A stretch of 64,000 nt of DNA from Verrucomicrobiota bacterium (GTDB taxonomy: Bacteria > Verrucomicrobiota > Verrucomicrobiia > Limisphaerales > UBA11358), in assembly GCA_028872915.1 (NCBI GenBank), contig JAGWNY010000006.1, positions 29,607-93,606 of the forward strand, written 5' to 3'. Every line of letters starts with the position of its first letter. Position 1 is the first letter of the stretch. This document shows positions 35,911 to 43,711 of this stretch, in pieces. The position numbers and the translations under genes were made by a program. The notes under the pieces were generated by a model. That model was not told the origin of the DNA and made no database searches. It was given only the letters and a program-made list of their open reading frames with translations.

Positions 35911-36957
35911 TCATTGATTGATGGTTTCGATTTTGATTTTTGACGGATCGTTGACGCCCAGTTCCAGCAGCGCGGCGTTGGCATAGAGGAGGGAATTGAC
36001 GGGCATTTCGGGCGCGCGCCGTTCGCGCCGTTCCTGCTTCAGTTGGGTTACGGCCAGGGTGTCCAGCGCCACGGGATCGCGGCTGAACCATAACTGATTG
36101 AGGACCTGGGAATACTGCAAATATCCGGCTGGGCCGCCTTCGTATTGTCCGAGCAGCGCGTCCGTGACGTTGAGGACGACGCGCCCGCCGACGGATGGGA
36201 GCGCATAAATCTCCGGCACGGCCACCGCCAGTTGGCCGGGATTTCCGCGAAAGCGGAAGGTGTTGTCCACGCTGCCCATGGCGACGCTGTAAAGCTGTCC
36301 GCAAACGCCGGCGCTGTTTTGGCTGAGCAGGGGCGCTATGCTGATGATTTTCGTAAGTCGCCGGCTGAGGAGCAGGGAGACGAAGGATTTTTTGCCGACA
36401 TTTTTTCCCTTTTTGCCAAATTCCAGGTCACCATAGACGAGACGGCCGATGATGGGGCTGTCCGGCAGGTAAAAGTTCGTGGGATCGTAGCCGGAATCCA
36501 CGCTTCCGGCCAGCCGCACGCCGAGGCGCCGGCTCAAGTCGTAAAATCCGGCCAGGCGCAAATCGCTTAAATGCTTGTCCCAAATGATGATATGATCTTT
36601 CGGCACGCCCGCTTCCAGCAACCCCCGCACAACGGCCGCAGCCACGGCCGGGCGGGTGCCGCTGATTTGGCCGGCGGCGGAAAAAACCTTGATGCCAATG
36701 ATGTCCTGGGTGGAAACCAGGCTGCGCCACGCCGCAGCGGGGTTTTTTTCGCCCGCGAGCCGCATCAGGCCGCGGTTGACCATGTCCCGCACGATGGCTG
36801 CATTGGGAAGAAATTTGGCCGTGGCGCGGGTATCCCGCACGATAACCACGGGAGCATTGCGATTGGTCTGGCCGGTGGAAAGCGGACTGGCGGCGGGGCA
36901 GGCCATTCCCGCCGCCGCCAGCAAAAGGATGCATTGGAACAGCGCGTTTCTTGACAC
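35911..36957 (-). CDS. DUF362 domain exported protein
   Basis: The 348-residue protein has a signal peptide (CILLLAAAGMACPAAS) and the DUF362-type core: RDMVNRGLMRLAGEKNPAAA, TQDIIGIKVFSAAGQISGTR, AAAVVRGLLEAGVPKDHIII and WDKHLSDLRLAGFY. DUF362 proteins often carry iron-sulfur clusters, but no Cys cluster is visible here. Function is unknown. It is transcribed divergently from the TPR lipoprotein gene with only 12-30 bp between possible starts. Confidence 0.8.
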   Translation of the reverse strand: MSRNALFQCILLLAAAGMACPAASPLSTGQTNRNAPVVIVRDTRATAKFLPNAAIVRDMVNRGLMRLAGEKNPAAAWRSLVSTQDIIGIKVFSAAGQISGTRPAVAAAVVRGLLEAGVPKDHIIIWDKHLSDLRLAGFYDLSRRLGVRLAGSVDSGYDPTNFYLPDSPIIGRLVYGDLEFGKKGKNVGKKSFVSLLLSRRLTKIISIAPLLSQNSAGVCGQLYSVAMGSVDNTFRFRGNPGQLAVAVPEIYALPSVGGRVVLNVTDALLGQYEGGPAGYLQYSQVLNQLWFSRDPVALDTLAVTQLKQERRERRAPEMPVNSLLYANAALLELGVNDPSKIKIETINQ

Positions 36958-36987
36958 GTTCGGGCGCGAATGCTAACACGAAGCCCA

Positions 36988-38559
36988 ATGCTGGTCACAA
37001 AAAATCCGACGCGCGGCGCCGCCGTTCTGTTTTTTGCGCTCGCCATTGTTATCTCCGGCTGCGGACCGCCCGGGCCGCGGGCGCTGCTGAAGGGCCGAAA
37101 GTTTATCCAGCGGGGCGATTACGGGCGCGCGGCGGCGGAATTGAAGGCGGCGACCAGGCTGCTCTCCACGAACGGGGTGGCGTGGAACGATTATGGAGTC
37201 GCATTGCAACACACCCGCCAGTTTGACGAAGCGGCGCAGGCTTATCAGAACGCCCTCAAGTTCGACCGCGACCTCGTGGAAGCGCATTACAATCTCGGCT
37301 GCCTCTGGATGGAGATGGGCAAACTGGGGGACGCCAAAACCGAGTTGACGGCCTACATCATCCGGCGCGGCAACGAGGCGCAGGGCTGGCTGGAGTTGGG
37401 CGACGCCCAATTGCGCGCGGACCAGTTGCTCGACGCCGAAAAGAGTTTCAGCACGGTCCTGTACTTAAATTCCAAAAACCCGGCCGCGCTGAATGGAATG
37501 GGCCTGGCGCGCCTCGCGCGCGACCGCCCCCAGGACGCCGAACAGTTTTTTGCCGCAGCCGTCCAGGACGATCCGGCCTATGGCCCGGCCATCCTGAATC
37601 TGGCCGTCGTCAATCAGGAATATCTGCGCAATAATGACGTGGCCCTTGAGAATTACCGCGCTTATCTCGCGCTCACGCCGCGCCCCGGGGATTGGGACGC
37701 GGTGAACGCCCTGGCCACCGCGCTGGAACAAAAGGACCTTTCGAGATCGGCGGGCCAAACGGAGCCGCCCCCGGAAAAGCTCCCCGCCTCCGAGCCTCCG
37801 CCCATCCCGGCGCCGGTTGTCGAAAAACATTCCGCAGCGGCGGCCGCGCCGCCCGCGCCGCGCCGCCCTGAGCGGCGCCAACCGGGTGTAATGCACAGAC
37901 TCAATCCGGCGAATTGGTTTGCCCGACCGGAAAACCGGCGGGCACCGCCGCCGCATCCGGCGACGCAAGCCCGGGTACCGGCTCCAGCCAACAGTTCGAA
38001 ACCCGCGGAGCCGGTGCATATCGTCGCGCCGGCGCCGCCGGTATTTCCGAGATACATGTATCGGTCGGCCGGCCAGCCCGCGCCCGGAAACCGCGCGGCG
38101 GCCTCAACGGCCTTCCGCCAGGCACAGCAATTTCAGGAGCAACAACAATGGCCGCAAGCCATGGAAGCCTACGGCAAGGCGGCGGCAATGGACCCGTCAT
38201 GGTTTGACGCGCAATATAATTACGGCGTGCTGGCGTTCGACCAGGGGCGGTTCGGCAACGCGCTGGCCGCGGATGAAATGGCGCTGGCGATCCAGCCGGA
38301 TTCCATGGCCGCGCGGTACAATTTTGCGCTGGCATTGCAGGCGGCCGGTTACGTGACCGACGCGGTGGAACAATTCAAAAGAGTGGTTGCTGAAAATCCC
38401 GGCCACGCGCAAGCGCATCTGGCGCTGGGCAACATCTATGCCCGGCAATACCATGACGTGGCCGCCGCGCGGCAACAGTATTTGAAGGTTCTCGCCCTTG
38501 ATCCGGGCAATCCGCACGCGGCCGACATTCAGTTCTGGCTGTCATCCAATCCGCCGTGA
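36988..38559 (+). CDS. Tetratricopeptide-repeat lipoprotein
   Basis: The protein of 523 residues has a lipoprotein signal (AVLFFALAIVISGCGPPGP, lipobox ISGC). Five to six TPR units follow (residues 45-250), for example AWNDYGVALQHTRQFDEAAQ and AHYNLGCLWMEMGKLGDAKT. A long Pro/Ala-rich linker (about 255-375) leads to a second TPR block (FRQAQQFQEQQQWPQAMEAY, then three more units). It is likely a periplasmic outer- or inner-membrane-anchored scaffold. An ATG 18 bp upstream (36970) is an alternative start. It is divergent from the DUF362 gene. Confidence 0.82.
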   Translation: MLVTKNPTRGAAVLFFALAIVISGCGPPGPRALLKGRKFIQRGDYGRAAAELKAATRLLSTNGVAWNDYGVALQHTRQFDEAAQAYQNALKFDRDLVEAHYNLGCLWMEMGKLGDAKTELTAYIIRRGNEAQGWLELGDAQLRADQLLDAEKSFSTVLYLNSKNPAALNGMGLARLARDRPQDAEQFFAAAVQDDPAYGPAILNLAVVNQEYLRNNDVALENYRAYLALTPRPGDWDAVNALATALEQKDLSRSAGQTEPPPEKLPASEPPPIPAPVVEKHSAAAAAPPAPRRPERRQPGVMHRLNPANWFARPENRRAPPPHPATQARVPAPANSSKPAEPVHIVAPAPPVFPRYMYRSAGQPAPGNRAAASTAFRQAQQFQEQQQWPQAMEAYGKAAAMDPSWFDAQYNYGVLAFDQGRFGNALAADEMALAIQPDSMAARYNFALALQAAGYVTDAVEQFKRVVAENPGHAQAHLALGNIYARQYHDVAAARQQYLKVLALDPGNPHAADIQFWLSSNPP

Positions 38560-38815
38560 GGCACGGCGGAGCCGCGGCGATTTGAAGCGCTCTGGCCCAA
38601 AAATCCACCACGCAACCACTTCCCTCCCGCCTTCGCTGAAGCCGCGGCGGGCAGGCCCAACTGCATGGTCCCGGCTCAAATTCCCTGGCCGGGTTTGCGC
38701 CTGCTGATCAAAAAGCGCCAACGTCCGCGGCACGCTTGGCCGTCAAAAACCCTGAATTCATTGGGAAAAACGCTCATGAATGGGGCTGGCATCTTGATTG
38801 CATTGTGCGTAGGAC

Positions 38816-39682
38816 ATGAGTCGCCCTTTGTCGGTGGTTGTGGTTTTTTTCGCCGCGCTTTTCCGGTTGCAGGCAGCTCCGGGTGTTCCCGCCGGGTTTG
38901 CATTCCAATATCGCGAAGGTTTGCTTTGGATTAAAGTTTCGACTCCGCAATCGGCGAGGCCGCTGAATTTTCTTTTGGATTCGGGGGCGGAAGTCAGCGT
39001 TATCGCCCTCGCAACGGCCGAACGGCTTGGGCTGGCGCTTCACGAGCCGGTGAGCGTGAAAAGCGTCGAAAGTTCGATGACAGGTTTCCGGACACAAGGG
39101 CTTCGGGCGACGGCAAATGGCGTGGCGTTGCCGGATGAATTGCTGGCGCTTGATTTGTCGAAATTGAGCCATGCCTGCAAGGAACCGGTGGACGGGTTGA
39201 TCGGGGCGGATTTTATCAAGGGCCGGATCGTCGAGATTGACTTCGAAGCGGAGAGGGTGCGGTTGCTGAGAGCCGGGGATGCTTTATTTGGAAGCGGTTC
39301 GCCCCTGTTGGAGCTTCCATTGCGGGCGGGGGCTTGTGAATTATGCACGGAAATCGGCGTTAACGGCGGCAGGCCGCAACGTTTCCGGGTGGATACAGGC
39401 TGCGCGACGCCGTTGCAATGGGTGACGACTGCCGTGGGTTTGAAACATTGCGGCACGAAGGTTGCGATCGGGCTGGCGAAACTGGCTATTCCTCAAGGCC
39501 AAACCACTGTCGGCCTGGGCGGTCAAATTTTCCACAACGTGCCCACCGGTTTGCACCGAAAAGCGATTTTTGACGGTGAAGCCGGTTTGGTGGGAAACGG
39601 CCTCTTATCCCGATTCAAAACGGTGACATTCGATACCGCGGCGGGTCGCTTGATTTTGAGCGGCTTGCGCGCTTCAGAATAA
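38816..39682 (+). CDS. Retropepsin-like aspartic protease, exported
   Basis: The 288-residue protein has a short signal peptide (PLSVVVVFFAALFRLQAAPG) and two aspartic-protease-like blocks: NFLLDSGAEVSVIALATAER at about 50-69 and RFRVDTGCATPLQWVT at about 185-200. A conserved DGLIGADFIKGRIVEIDF lies between, and VGNGLLSRFKTVTFD near the end. The D(S/T)G motifs and hydrophobic flanks fit the retropepsin-like fold found in many bacteria, but activity is untested. The two motifs in one chain suggest a pepsin-like two-lobe arrangement. Confidence 0.8.
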   Translation: MSRPLSVVVVFFAALFRLQAAPGVPAGFAFQYREGLLWIKVSTPQSARPLNFLLDSGAEVSVIALATAERLGLALHEPVSVKSVESSMTGFRTQGLRATANGVALPDELLALDLSKLSHACKEPVDGLIGADFIKGRIVEIDFEAERVRLLRAGDALFGSGSPLLELPLRAGACELCTEIGVNGGRPQRFRVDTGCATPLQWVTTAVGLKHCGTKVAIGLAKLAIPQGQTTVGLGGQIFHNVPTGLHRKAIFDGEAGLVGNGLLSRFKTVTFDTAAGRLILSGLRASE

Positions 39683-39773
39683 GCCATTTTCGACCAAGGA
39701 CTTGCAAATTATTCAGCCCTCTTTGTGCCGGTGAGGGATTTTCGTTCCGCCAGCGTATCAAGAGATGAACCAC

Positions 39774-39789
39774 GGCAGGCTGGCCTGCC
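39774..39789. promoter_or_regulatory. Hairpin just upstream of the small exported protein gene at 39808
   Basis: GGCAGG and CCTGCC form a perfect 6 bp stem with a CTGG loop, followed by an A-rich 18 bp spacer to the ATG. Similar hairpin plus A-rich spacer arrangements precede several other exported-protein genes in the window. Confidence 0.4.
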
Positions 39790-39807
39790 AGAAATAAACA
39801 AAGAATT

Positions 39808-40161
39808 ATGAAAAAGAACATTCTCATCACCATCGGCGCAGCCACGCTGACTGCGGCAAGCATGGGCGCATGGGCCGACAACGGCGCTTTCCTGTCGCCG
39901 CGCGCCGCCGGCAACCAGATCAAACATGTGGCGACAACCTATAATGGTCCGGACCTCGTGGCAGTGGATCAGGGTCTTGCCCCTCCGCCTCGCGTGGCGG
40001 GCAACGAGATCAAAGTTGTGGCGGGAGCAGCGAATAATGCGAGTGTCGCCGCCGCTTGCGCCAAAAACATGCCTGGCAGCCCGAAGGCCATTCAAGGATG
40101 CGTCGAGCATCCCGGGGCCATGCCCGCATGCAAGGCCGTCACGGTCGCGCCGCTGAAGTAG
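39808..40161 (+). CDS. Small exported protein, SPRAAGNQIKH/VAPLK family (unassigned)
   Basis: The 117-residue protein has a signal peptide (MKKNILITIGAATLTAASMG, cleavage after AWA). The mature part has LSPRAAGNQIKHVA, a second related PPRVAGNEIKVVAG, and a C-terminal block with three Cys spaced C-x13-C-x9-C ending VTVAPLK. I recognise no named domain. The paralogue at 42032 shares motif, Cys pattern and tail. It lies 70 bp upstream of the CnrY-like gene of the metal island, so a periplasmic role in metal handling is plausible, but not shown. Confidence 0.75.
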   Translation: MKKNILITIGAATLTAASMGAWADNGAFLSPRAAGNQIKHVATTYNGPDLVAVDQGLAPPPRVAGNEIKVVAGAANNASVAAACAKNMPGSPKAIQGCVEHPGAMPACKAVTVAPLK

Positions 40162-40200
40162 CCGACGGGTTGTCCCGATCGAATGAAAATGTTAAACTAT

Positions 40201-40224
40201 GGCGGCGGTGCAAACCCCGCCGCC
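40201..40224. promoter_or_regulatory. GC-rich hairpin upstream of the CnrY-like gene
   Basis: GGCGGCGG and CCGCCGCC make an 8 bp perfect stem around an 8-base loop. Its 3' arm touches the GGTGAG ribosome binding site of the gene starting at 40234, so it could mask initiation. It may instead end the preceding transcript, but no U-run follows. Confidence 0.4.
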
Positions 40225-40233
40225 GGTGAGCCG

Positions 40234-40548
40234 ATGAAAACAAATCCAAATCCTGAAGACGCGAAACTGTCCGGGTTGCTCCGCGAGGCGCGCGTCTCGC
40301 CGCCGCTGCCGCCGCGCTTCCAGGAGCGCGTTTGGCGGCGGATTGAGGCGGGTGAAACGCCGGCGACGTCCGGTTCCTGGCTGGATGCGCTGGCCATTCT
40401 GGTGCTGCGGCCGCGATTTGCGTGCGCCACGGTCACCGCGTTGATGTTGGCGGGCATTGTGCTGGGCACGCGTCAGGGCGCTCAAATTGCCAAACAGGAC
40501 GCGCAGGCACGCTACGTCGCGATGGCTGCGCCGGACATACTGCGTTGA
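40234..40548 (+). CDS. Small membrane protein, CnrY-like anti-sigma candidate
   Basis: A 104-residue protein with a charged cytoplasmic N-terminus (LSGLLREARVSPPLPPRFQE and RVWRRIEAG), one transmembrane helix at about 65-82 (FACATVTALMLAGIVLG) and a short external tail. It is immediately followed by the CnrX-like gene and then the ECF sigma gene, the same order as cnrY-cnrX-cnrH. That arrangement is the main reason for the anti-sigma call; the sequence alone is not diagnostic. The ATG at 40234 is preceded by GGTGAG. Confidence 0.65.
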   Translation: MKTNPNPEDAKLSGLLREARVSPPLPPRFQERVWRRIEAGETPATSGSWLDALAILVLRPRFACATVTALMLAGIVLGTRQGAQIAKQDAQARYVAMAAPDILR

Positions 40549-40553
40549 AAGCC

Positions 40554-41048
40554 ATGCATCGTTCATTCATTGTCATTCTGGGCGCATTGGGCATAGGGGC
40601 GGCGGTTTTTGCCGCCTCGTATTTTGGAAGCAAGCGGGTGGCGGTAATGACCATGTGCCCGGCGGATGACTTGAGCTGGCTGCGCACGGAATATCACTTG
40701 AATGATGCTGAAATGGCGCACATCCGGCAGTTGGACAAAGATTACCTGCCGCAATGCGCCAAAATGTGCGCGTTGGTTGCCAAGAGGAATGCCGAGGTTC
40801 AGGCCATGCTCGACGGCAAAGCCAACGTCACTGCCGAGGCCAAAAATCAATTGATCCAGTTGGCCAATCTACGCGCCCAATGCCAGGCGCACATGCTGCA
40901 ACATTTCATCGCCGTAAGCCAAGTCATGCCGCCGGAAGAGGGGCGCCGTTATCTCGCCGAAATGGAGAAGATCACACTCGGCACGCACAGGGAGGTTGAG
41001 CAATCCATGCCCGCCATGTCCACCGGCCATGAAGATGGAGCCAACTGA
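40554..41048 (+). CDS. CnrX/ZraP-like periplasmic heavy-metal sensor protein
   Basis: The 164-residue protein has an N-terminal signal-anchor (FIVILGALGIGAAVFAASYF) and a helical domain with CPADDLSWLRTEYHLNDAEM, then DKDYLPQCAKMC and FIAVSQVMPPEEG. This is the pattern of the metal-resistance four-helix family (CnrX, ZraP, CpxP-like) with four Cys, including CAKMC, and Met/His-containing QAHMLQHF. CnrX-type proteins bind metal in the periplasm and control release of a sigma factor by the membrane anti-sigma. Its ATG is 5 bp after the CnrY-like stop, and its end overlaps the sigma gene by 20 bp. Confidence 0.8.
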   Translation: MHRSFIVILGALGIGAAVFAASYFGSKRVAVMTMCPADDLSWLRTEYHLNDAEMAHIRQLDKDYLPQCAKMCALVAKRNAEVQAMLDGKANVTAEAKNQLIQLANLRAQCQAHMLQHFIAVSQVMPPEEGRRYLAEMEKITLGTHREVEQSMPAMSTGHEDGAN

Positions 41049-41661
41049 GAGGGACCCCGGGCCATCGGCCGCGGCGGAACAGGCTGATGCCCTTGACCGG
41101 GCTGACATGGAGCGTCTGGCGTCCGGCGATGACACCGCGTTGAACGATCTGATGGCCCGGCACGCGGAAAAGTTGTTCCATTATCTGGCCCGTTCATTGC
41201 AAAGCGACGAAGAGGCCGAGGATTTGGCGCAGGAAACTTTTGCGCGCGTTTATCAGAACCGCGCCCGATTCGACCCGCAGCGGAAATTTTGCACCTGGCT
41301 TTACACCATCGCCAGCAATCTGATTCGCAATTGCTATCGTTGGCGGAGGCGACATCCCCGCGTCTCGCTCGACACGACGGACGAGGAAACCGGCACAAGC
41401 CTTCTGGACCACCTGGCCGACGACAACGACACTCCCGGCGAAAGATTTCAATCGGTCGAACGGGCCGAAGTGGTGCGCCGGGCTGTGGCCGCCTTGCCGG
41501 AGGAATTGCGGCAGCCGCTGATTCTTGCCGAGTGGGAGGAGAAGCCGCAGGCGGAAATCGCCGTCATGCTTGATTGTTCGGTGAAGGCGGTGGAGACGCG
41601 GATTTACCGGGCGCGCAAACGTCTGCGTGAGATGCTTAAACCGCGGCTTCTGGAAGTGTAG
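41029..41661 (+). CDS. ECF sigma factor (CnrH-like position)
   Basis: The protein of 210 residues has sigma region 2 (LNDLMARHAEKLFHYLARSL, EAEDLAQETFARVYQNRARF, CTWLYTIASNLIRNCYRWRR) and region 4 (AALPEELRQPLILAEWEEKP, then VKAVETRIYRARKRLREML). It is an extracytoplasmic-function sigma. It overlaps the CnrX-like sensor gene by 20 bp, which supports a metal-responsive trans-envelope switch. It is a close paralogue of the sigma factor at 45514. Start could be the ATG at 41029 or 41035. Confidence 0.9.
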   Translation: MKMEPTERDPGPSAAAEQADALDRADMERLASGDDTALNDLMARHAEKLFHYLARSLQSDEEAEDLAQETFARVYQNRARFDPQRKFCTWLYTIASNLIRNCYRWRRRHPRVSLDTTDEETGTSLLDHLADDNDTPGERFQSVERAEVVRRAVAALPEELRQPLILAEWEEKPQAEIAVMLDCSVKAVETRIYRARKRLREMLKPRLLEV

Positions 41662-41703
41662 CCGGGGCCTTCCGGGTTCCCCTGGTTCCGGCGTTTCTTC
41701 CTT

Positions 41704-41886
41704 TAGAACGGTTTAAAAAATACTGCAGCCATTCGGGAAGAAAAGGATGGGAAGCGCGGTCTTTTTGGGTTTTGGCGTCATTTCGGCTCAGTCACAGGGT
41801 TTTCAAACATGCTCCTTCGCCGAAGCCCTGCCAAAACACCAAAAATCCCCGCCCTGAACGGCCACATTATTTTTTAAAACGCTCTA
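41704..41886. mobile_element. TA-flanked MITE, copy A
   Basis: This 183 bp element begins TAGAACGGTTTAAAAAATAC and ends in the inverted form AAAATAATTTTTT-type GTTTTAAAAAATAATGTGGC read on the other strand, so the ends are imperfect inverted repeats of about 33 bp. TA dinucleotides flank both ends, as for Tc1/mariner or IS630-type targets. The interior is about 95 percent identical to the copy at 53308-53488 in the same orientation. It encodes no transposase. Confidence 0.8.
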
Positions 41887-41999
41887 ATTAAAGGACTTAC
41901 AACGTATCGGCGCTTCTGGTTTTGGATGCGGAATTTTGCCTGCAAAAATTTGGAGGGGTTCTTCAGGCTTGGACGTAATAAGGATTGAAAACATTAACC

Positions 42000-42015
42000 G
42001 GCGGCCACAACCGCC
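42000..42015. promoter_or_regulatory. Hairpin upstream of the exported protein gene at 42032
   Basis: GGCGG and CCGCC pair across a CCACAA loop, followed by a 16 bp A-rich spacer ending at the ATG. It is one of several similar leader hairpins. Confidence 0.35.
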
Positions 42016-42031
42016 ACAAGCGAAAGAAAAA

Positions 42032-42376
42032 ATGAAAATAAAAAATCTGTTTATTAGCATCGGCGTGGCCGCGCTGGCCACGATAACCATCAACGCCTCC
42101 GCCGCGCTGCTTTCGCCGCGCGCCGCCGGGAATCAGATCAAACATATTGCCAGAACGAGCGGCCCCAACCTTGTTTCCGTTGACCATTACACAGTCACCC
42201 TTGCGCCGCGCGCCGCCGGCAATGTGACGGCAACCGTCGCCGGAACGAACAACGGGGTAAACCCCGCCGCCGCTTGCGCCACGACCATGACCGCAAGCCC
42301 GAAGGGCGTCCAACGCTGCATTGAATCGGGAACCATGTCCGGGTGCAGCTCCGTGAGCGTCGCGCCGCTGAAGTAA
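42032..42376 (+). CDS. Small exported protein, SPRAAGNQIKH/VAPLK family (unassigned)
   Basis: The 114-residue protein has a signal peptide (MKIKNLFISIGVAALATITI, cleavage near NASA) followed by LSPRAAGNQIKHIA, a second APRAAGNVTATVAG, and three Cys spaced C-x13-C-x8-C before SVSVAPLK. It is a clear paralogue of the 39808 product. I know no function. It is directly followed by a strong terminator-like hairpin and then DUF3347, so it seems to be its own transcript. The A-rich AAAGAAAAA precedes the ATG rather than a standard Shine-Dalgarno. Confidence 0.75.
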   Translation: MKIKNLFISIGVAALATITINASAALLSPRAAGNQIKHIARTSGPNLVSVDHYTVTLAPRAAGNVTATVAGTNNGVNPAAACATTMTASPKGVQRCIESGTMSGCSSVSVAPLK

Positions 42377-42397
42377 GAAACCGGCCCCGCTTCCCAC

Positions 42398-42450
42398 CCT
42401 CCCGCATCCGCGGCCCAAAACGGGTCCGCCGAACGCGGGAGGTTCTTTTT
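42398..42450 (+). terminator. Rho-independent terminator
   Basis: CCTCCCGC (42398-42405) pairs perfectly with GCGGGAGG (42435-42442), an inner GC stem CGGCCC/GGGTCCG sits in the loop, and TTCTTTTT follows. It ends the small exported gene at 42032. Confidence 0.75.
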
Positions 42451-42520
42451 GAGGGATGAAGGGGGCAAACGGTGTAGTAACCGTGTCGGACAACAAATCG
42501 CAAAAAATCCAATAACAAAC

Positions 42521-42985
42521 ATGAAAGTCAAAATCATTACCGCTGTTTTACTGGCCGCCACCGGCTTTTTTTTCACTTTGACCCTCCGCGCCGACAATAT
42601 GGCGCTCATGGGGCCGGTGAAGTCCGTTTACAACCATTACCTGAAAATCCAGGCTGATCTGGCCAATGATTCGCTCAAAGGCGTCCCCGCCGAGGCCAAT
42701 GCCATTGCCGAAGCCGTACGAGGCGACAGCATGAAAATGTTGCCGGAGAACGTCGCCGCCCAGGCCCAAACCCTGGCCAAGGCAACGGATTTGGCGGCGG
42801 CCCGCGCCGCGTTCAAGCCGTTGAGCGGCTCGCTTATTCAATACCTGGGCGGGCACAACGCCAAAGGCGCGTACGTGGAATTTTATTGTCCGATGGCCAA
42901 AGCGGGCTGGCTGCAGGCCGGCAAAGACACGGCCAATCCCTATATGGGGCAAGCGGGGTTGACTTGCGGAATCGTCAAGAATTGA
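42521..42985 (+). CDS. DUF3347 periplasmic protein
   Basis: A 154-residue protein with a signal peptide (IITAVLLAATGFFFTLTLRA) and a stand-alone DUF3347 domain: VYNHYLKIQADLANDSLKGV, FKPLSGSLIQYLGGHNAKGA, YVEFYCPMAKAGWLQAGKDT and NPYMGQAGLTCGIVKN. DUF3347 is known as a helical domain often attached to CusB-type adaptors and linked to heavy-metal efflux. The CPMA and the final C with Met residues could bind metal. It is 60 percent identical to the paralogue at 43712. Confidence 0.88.
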   Translation: MKVKIITAVLLAATGFFFTLTLRADNMALMGPVKSVYNHYLKIQADLANDSLKGVPAEANAIAEAVRGDSMKMLPENVAAQAQTLAKATDLAAARAAFKPLSGSLIQYLGGHNAKGAYVEFYCPMAKAGWLQAGKDTANPYMGQAGLTCGIVKN

Positions 42986-43127
42986 CCGGAACCGTGACTT
43001 GTCCGGCCGGTTGCAAAATTTGTCAGCGCCCACTCATGTTGTATATGACAATGGACCGCGCGGGTGGACATGGAACATTTTTGCGAATGGCCTTGCAATT
43101 TTTGCCGGGTCGCGCAAAGGTTGGGCA

Positions 43128-43562
43128 GTGAAAGGGCGTCAGCCAGCTTTGAAACCATTTGCGCGCATTGTCGCAGGGGGAATGCTGTTTGTTTGGCTGG
43201 CGGCGGTGACCATTTGTTCCAATGACTGCGCGGGGAGTGACATGGATTCTTCGCCCGCGGGCGTGGCCCACGCCACGGCTGCAACCGGTTCGTCGCATGA
43301 TTCAAACCATCAGCCCCGGCACGATGACCCATTTTGCCAATCGCTCCATTCGATTTGTCCGGTGTATCCAAGCGCGGCCCTGGTGAAGCCGGATTTTGGT
43401 TTGGCCTTCACGCTGAATTTTGTTTCAACTTCGCTTTTACCGGCGCTTCCGCAGCCGGAAGCGGTCGCTTCCCGCCAACCGCCGGACTGCAACCGGGCCT
43501 TCACGCCTGAATTGTCTCTTGGTCCGGCGTTCCGCAGCCACGCTCCGCCCGTTCCCGCCTAA
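43128..43562 (+). CDS. His-rich exported or membrane-anchored protein, unassigned
   Basis: The protein of 144 residues starts with GTG at 43128, preceded by AAAGG about 8 bp upstream. It has an N-terminal hydrophobic segment (IVAGGMLFVWLAAVTI) and then CSNDCAGSDMDSSPAGVAHA, a His/Asp-rich region (SHDSNHQPRHDDPFCQSLHS) and ICPVYPSAALVKPDFGL. Cys and His clusters suggest metal binding, similar in character to small proteins seen beside copper genes. No domain is recognised. It lies between the two DUF3347 genes. Confidence 0.6.
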   Translation: MKGRQPALKPFARIVAGGMLFVWLAAVTICSNDCAGSDMDSSPAGVAHATAATGSSHDSNHQPRHDDPFCQSLHSICPVYPSAALVKPDFGLAFTLNFVSTSLLPALPQPEAVASRQPPDCNRAFTPELSLGPAFRSHAPPVPA

Positions 43563-43711
43563 ATAGGATCACTGGCGCGTCCGCGCCGTTGATTCTTCCC
43601 CCCCCCAAGACGTTCCGTGTTTTTTGCATGGCACGGAGAAATTCCATTTAACGGCGTAAAATTTGAAACTGAATTTGTGTGAAACGAGAACCAAACGAAA
43701 GGAACAAAAGA

